This document shows, piece by piece, positions 3,702 to 6,658 of a stretch of 6,658 nucleotides of DNA. This DNA is from Thiolapillus brandeum (GTDB lineage Bacteria > Pseudomonadota > Gammaproteobacteria > Chromatiales > Chromatiaceae): NCBI GenBank assembly GCA_011051425.1, contig DRLF01000426.1:1-6658 (forward strand). The letters are read 5' to 3'. The notes under the pieces are model-generated. The model saw only the letters and a list, made by a program, of their open reading frames with translations. It made no database searches and was not told the DNA's origin. Position 1 is the stretch's first letter. Each line of letters opens with the position of its first letter. The translations under genes were made by a program, and so were the position numbers.

Positions 3702-6419
3702 TCAGAATTCATCCCATACGTCATCGGCGCCAACCGCCTGCAGCCGGGGACGGCTTACAACACGCTGCGCGGGCGGCTCGGTAGCTGGAGCCTGGCTGGC
3801 AGCCGCTCCTGTTTCCTTCTCCAGCTCCTCCAGCAGGGAGACGATTTGGTCAGAGTAACGTTCCACCCGGTTGTACACGGATTCAGCTTTCTTGCTGTCT
3901 CCTGACTGTTTGGCCTGGATGACCTGCTTGATGAGGGTATGCATTTCGGCATGTATCCTTTCCAGTTCCTGCATCTTTCTCATGCCGCCATGTTGGGGCA
4001 TGCCGGTGCTGTACAGCCACTTGCCCAGGTCGCAGTCGTGATGGGACACGGCTTCTTCCTCCTGCATGCTCTCTTCACCGTCGAGGAAGGCCCGAAGGCG
4101 GGTTTTCCAGAGCTTGTGCCGGGTGCGGGCATTGGCGAAGTCCAGCTCGGCAGGCGCCTGGTGGCCAGACCAGGGGCGGTCCGCGGAACGGCGCTCCACG
4201 CCGTCTTGGTGGCTGTTGGCGCCATCGGTCTTGAAGAAGGAAATCAGTTCTCCCAATTCCTTGGCCTGCTCGTCCATCATCTGACTGGTTTGGGCGGCCT
4301 CTTCCACCAGGGTGGCGTTTTGCTGCGTCACCTCATCCATTTGCGAGACGGCCTGGTTGACCTGATCTATGCCCGCGTACTGCTCGGAGCTGGCCGCCGC
4401 GATCTCGGCGATGAAGTCATTCACTTTCTTGACCGAGGAAACGATTTTCTCCAGCGTCTTTCCAGACTGGTCTACGAGATCTGATCCTTCTCCCACCTTG
4501 TTCACGCTGTCCTCGATGAGTTCCTTGATCTCCTTGGCCGCCGTGGCGCTGCGCTGGGCCAGATTGCGCACCTCGGTGGCGACCACGGCAAATCCCCGAC
4601 CCTGTTCGCCAGCGCGGGCGGCTTCCACCGCGGCGTTCAGGGCCAGCAGGTTGGTCTGGAATGCAATATCGTCTATCACGCTGATGATGGCGGCGATCTT
4701 TTTGCTTGAATCGGTGATTTTCTCCATGGCCGTGATGGTGTTCTGAATCACGGTGCCGCCGTCCACTGCCTGATTCAGGGTGACGCCCGCCAGTTCGCTG
4801 GCTTTGCGGGAGTTGTCCGCGTTCTGGCGTACCGTGGAGGTGATCTCTTCCATGCTGGAGGCGGTCTCCTCCAGGTTCGATGCCTGAAGTTCCGTGCGGC
4901 GGGCCAGGTCCGCATTGCCTTCAGCGATCTCCTGGGATGCATGTTCCACGGCATCGGCGCTGGTGCGGATGCTGCCGATGACGCGGTTGAGATTGGAAAT
5001 CGTGGTGTTTACGTCGTCTTTGAGGCGTGCGAAAGAACCTTCATATTCCGTGGTGATGGTCTTGTCCAGCTCACCCCGGGCGAGGGCGCCGAGCACGCTG
5101 GCGGTGTCGTTGATGACCTGCTCGAGAATCTGCATGAGTTCGTTAACGCTTCCACCAAGCTTTCTGTAGAAACCTTCCTTGCCCTCCAGGCTCACGCGTT
5201 CGGTGAGGTTGCCGATGAGAGCGTTGTCAACGATGCCCTGGATTTCCCGTTCCACGGCCACCTCGCTGGTGCGGTCCAGCCATTCAACCACAGTGCCCAG
5301 ACGTTCACCCTGGTCGTTGATGATGGGATTGGCCGTCAGGCGCAGGAAGCGTCCGCCCAGCTCGATATCTGTCGTAAAGGACTCTTGCAGTCTTTCCATC
5401 ATGCCCCGCTGATGAGCTGGGTTCTTGTGGAATACATCGACATTGGCGCCCATGAGCTTGCTGCTGTCGAACTCGGGCAGCTCCTTGCGGATATCGTCTT
5501 CTGCGTTGCGCATCATCTCCTTGACGGCATCGTTGAGATAAATGATGTTGAGGTCCTGGTCGGCGATCATGACGTTGGCGCTGACGCTGCGCAGGGCCTC
5601 CTGGACGCGGCTCAGGGAGTTGGCTTGCTGACGGATCTCGTTTACCTCGTATCCCAGGCGAATCTGGGCGGACTGGATGTTCTGTATCAGCTTGCCCAGT
5701 TCGTCGTCCCGGTGGGTTTCGACCCAGTTGAAATATTCACCATTGGCAATGTCCTGCATGGCGGTAATGGCTTGGGCAATGGGGCGGCTAATATATTTCT
5801 TGAGGGCCTGAACCGCGCCGGCAAAGAACAGGGAGACACCGGCGATGGTGGCGGCAAGGATGTAAAGGTCGGTACCCAGGTAGGCCAGCCCGGCAATGCC
5901 TACCATGGCGAGTACCGACACGACCAGAAGCAGGTTCAGGTAGCCGGAGCTTCCCAAGTTGCCCAGGGATTGCCTGATCCGCTTGAAACCGGAAGGACGC
6001 AGAGAAACCTCGCCAGTGCGCAGTTTCTGGTACAGGGCCTCTGCCTGCTCGATCTCCTGGCGACTGGGTTTGGTGCGTACCGACATATAGCCCGTTACTT
6101 GCCCGTGTTCGCGCATGGGCGTGACATTTGCCTTGACCCAGTAGTAGTCGCCATTCTTGCAGCGGTTTTTCACGACGCCTATCCAGGGCTTGTCTGCCTT
6201 TATGGTGCGCCACAGATCCTCGAATGCTTCCGGGGGCATGTCGGGATGGCGCACCAGATTGTGATTTCGGCCGACCAGCTCCTCGGAAGTGAAGCCGCTG
6301 ATCTCGATGAAATCCCGGTTGATGGACCGGATGATGCCTTTTCTGTCCGTGGTTGAGACGATGAACTGTCCGTCTTTCATCACGACTTCATGGTCTGTTA
6401 CTGGCTCATTGATTTTCAT
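3702..6419 (-). CDS. Aer-like methyl-accepting chemotaxis protein: PAS-TM-HAMP-PAS-MCP signal-CZB
   Basis: This 905-residue receptor is much longer than Aer (about 506). The PAS domain (about 15-125) matches Aer without gaps; N34, R57-H58-P59-D60 in LVRHPDMP, N85 and W94 of the FAD pocket are all kept. Two hydrophobic helices (about 161-181 and 184-204) joined by a very short turn form a membrane hairpin, so sensing is cytoplasmic. HAMP (about 205-262) is followed by a second PAS (about 272-388) and a HAMP-like linker (about 392-480). The signalling hairpin has its tip at about 583-625 (DDIAFQTNLLALNAAVEAAR); EETASSMEEI (517-526) is a likely methylation segment. A CZB zinc domain (about 756-865) has ligands H768, C796, H823 and H827. 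The C-terminus VWDEF resembles the NWETF tether for CheR/CheB. GGAG lies 9 nt before the ATG. The likely role is redox or energy taxis; the true ligands are inferred. Confidence 0.95.
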   Translation of the reverse strand: MKINEPVTDHEVVMKDGQFIVSTTDRKGIIRSINRDFIEISGFTSEELVGRNHNLVRHPDMPPEAFEDLWRTIKADKPWIGVVKNRCKNGDYYWVKANVTPMREHGQVTGYMSVRTKPSRQEIEQAEALYQKLRTGEVSLRPSGFKRIRQSLGNLGSSGYLNLLLVVSVLAMVGIAGLAYLGTDLYILAATIAGVSLFFAGAVQALKKYISRPIAQAITAMQDIANGEYFNWVETHRDDELGKLIQNIQSAQIRLGYEVNEIRQQANSLSRVQEALRSVSANVMIADQDLNIIYLNDAVKEMMRNAEDDIRKELPEFDSSKLMGANVDVFHKNPAHQRGMMERLQESFTTDIELGGRFLRLTANPIINDQGERLGTVVEWLDRTSEVAVEREIQGIVDNALIGNLTERVSLEGKEGFYRKLGGSVNELMQILEQVINDTASVLGALARGELDKTITTEYEGSFARLKDDVNTTISNLNRVIGSIRTSADAVEHASQEIAEGNADLARRTELQASNLEETASSMEEITSTVRQNADNSRKASELAGVTLNQAVDGGTVIQNTITAMEKITDSSKKIAAIISVIDDIAFQTNLLALNAAVEAARAGEQGRGFAVVATEVRNLAQRSATAAKEIKELIEDSVNKVGEGSDLVDQSGKTLEKIVSSVKKVNDFIAEIAAASSEQYAGIDQVNQAVSQMDEVTQQNATLVEEAAQTSQMMDEQAKELGELISFFKTDGANSHQDGVERRSADRPWSGHQAPAELDFANARTRHKLWKTRLRAFLDGEESMQEEEAVSHHDCDLGKWLYSTGMPQHGGMRKMQELERIHAEMHTLIKQVIQAKQSGDSKKAESVYNRVERYSDQIVSLLEELEKETGAAASQAPATEPPAQRVVSRPRLQAVGADDVWDEF

Positions 6420-6458
6420 GCTTTGGTTCTCCGTGGAGCTGATAACGTGTCTTGGTGG

Positions 6459-6658
6459 TCAGGCCGCAGTTTTATCGCCAGTCAGGCTCAGTACGCCATG
6501 GACAATGAGTTCGTCCACGTCGAGGAGAATAATCATGCGTTCTCCCATGGTTGCCAGACCGGCCACGGCGGGCCGTTGTGCCGCGTCGCCGATCTCGGGC
6601 GCGGGCTGTATGTCCGTGTTCATGATGTTGTGTACTTCCGACACGGCATCCACCACCA
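6459..6658 (-). CDS. cheW: CheW, receptor-kinase coupling protein, C-terminal part
   Basis: The window holds the last 65 or so codons of a gene that begins beyond the right edge. The sequence VDAVSEVHNI, then PAPEIGD, VAGLATMGERMIILLDVDELI is the C-terminal part of the CheW fold, with the V-D-x-V-x-E-V strand and the conserved I-I-L-L-D-[VI]-[DE] strand. CheW links receptors to the CheA kinase in the array. The fragment contains no kinase or receiver features, but the same fold ends CheA and CheV; the absence of an appended receiver excludes CheV, and a CheA C-terminus is less likely though not fully excluded. The GTG codons at the edge are internal, not a start. The stop lies 39 nt before the receptor ATG, consistent with a cheW-receptor operon. 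Confidence 0.88.
   Translation of the reverse strand, partial: VVDAVSEVHNIMNTDIQPAPEIGDAAQRPAVAGLATMGERMIILLDVDELIVHGVLSLTGDKTAA

Noticed and set aside
4941..6356. A 471-codon open frame on the + strand
   Set aside because: It lies entirely antisense to the receptor gene, whose conserved domains leave no doubt about the coding strand. The translated + strand frame shows no family motif. Long antisense frames are common opposite GC-rich genes.
6459..6656. A complete 65-residue protein starting with GTG at 6656
   Set aside because: The GTG encodes an internal Val of the CheW strand VVDAVSEV. The frame stays open to the window edge, so this is a truncated CheW and not a small gene.

Overview
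The window holds the 3' end of pheA on the + strand, facing a tightly packed chemotaxis (che) operon on the - strand. GC looks moderate to fairly high by eye. The P-protein ends in the form usual for Gammaproteobacteria, and the receptor is closely related to enterobacterial Aer. A gammaproteobacterium is therefore the most likely source; this is an inference and no ribosomal or species marker is present.

Layout, left to right. Positions 1-146 encode the C-terminal ACT-domain end of prephenate dehydratase/chorismate mutase (pheA). Positions 147-506 are non-coding. They contain a 243-bp element bounded by about 21-bp near-perfect inverted repeats with CTAG at both edges, resembling a MITE or a non-autonomous insertion-sequence derivative; its left edge coincides with the pheA stop codon. 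A separate compound hairpin lies at 423-485 between the two convergent transcription units and may act as a terminator. From 507 to the right edge every gene is on the - strand. In transcription order they are cheW (partial), an Aer-like methyl-accepting chemotaxis protein of 905 residues, a small STAS-domain protein, cheR, cheB, cheY and a CheX-like (CheC-family) protein.

The - strand genes look like one transcription unit. The STAS/cheR and cheB/cheY pairs overlap by 4 nt (ATGA), the receptor and STAS genes are 2 nt apart, and the stop codon of cheY lies inside the Shine-Dalgarno sequence of the CheX-like gene. cheA is not visible and presumably lies upstream, beyond the right edge.

Together the genes encode most of a redox/energy-taxis module. 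The receptor has an N-terminal FAD-type PAS domain with Aer's binding residues at identical positions, a two-helix membrane anchor, HAMP, a second PAS, a methyl-accepting signalling hairpin, a C-terminal zinc-binding CZB domain and a terminal W-x-x-F pentapeptide. CheR carries the loop type that binds such pentapeptides. CheB is the opposing methylesterase. CheY is the output regulator, and the CheX-like protein is a likely CheY-P phosphatase. The most interesting points are the double redox-sensor architecture, the matched receptor/CheR tether, the divergent CheX-like protein paired with a CheY that lacks the switch tyrosine, and the inverted-repeat element at the pheA stop. All core families here are known; nothing in the window proves a wholly new system.
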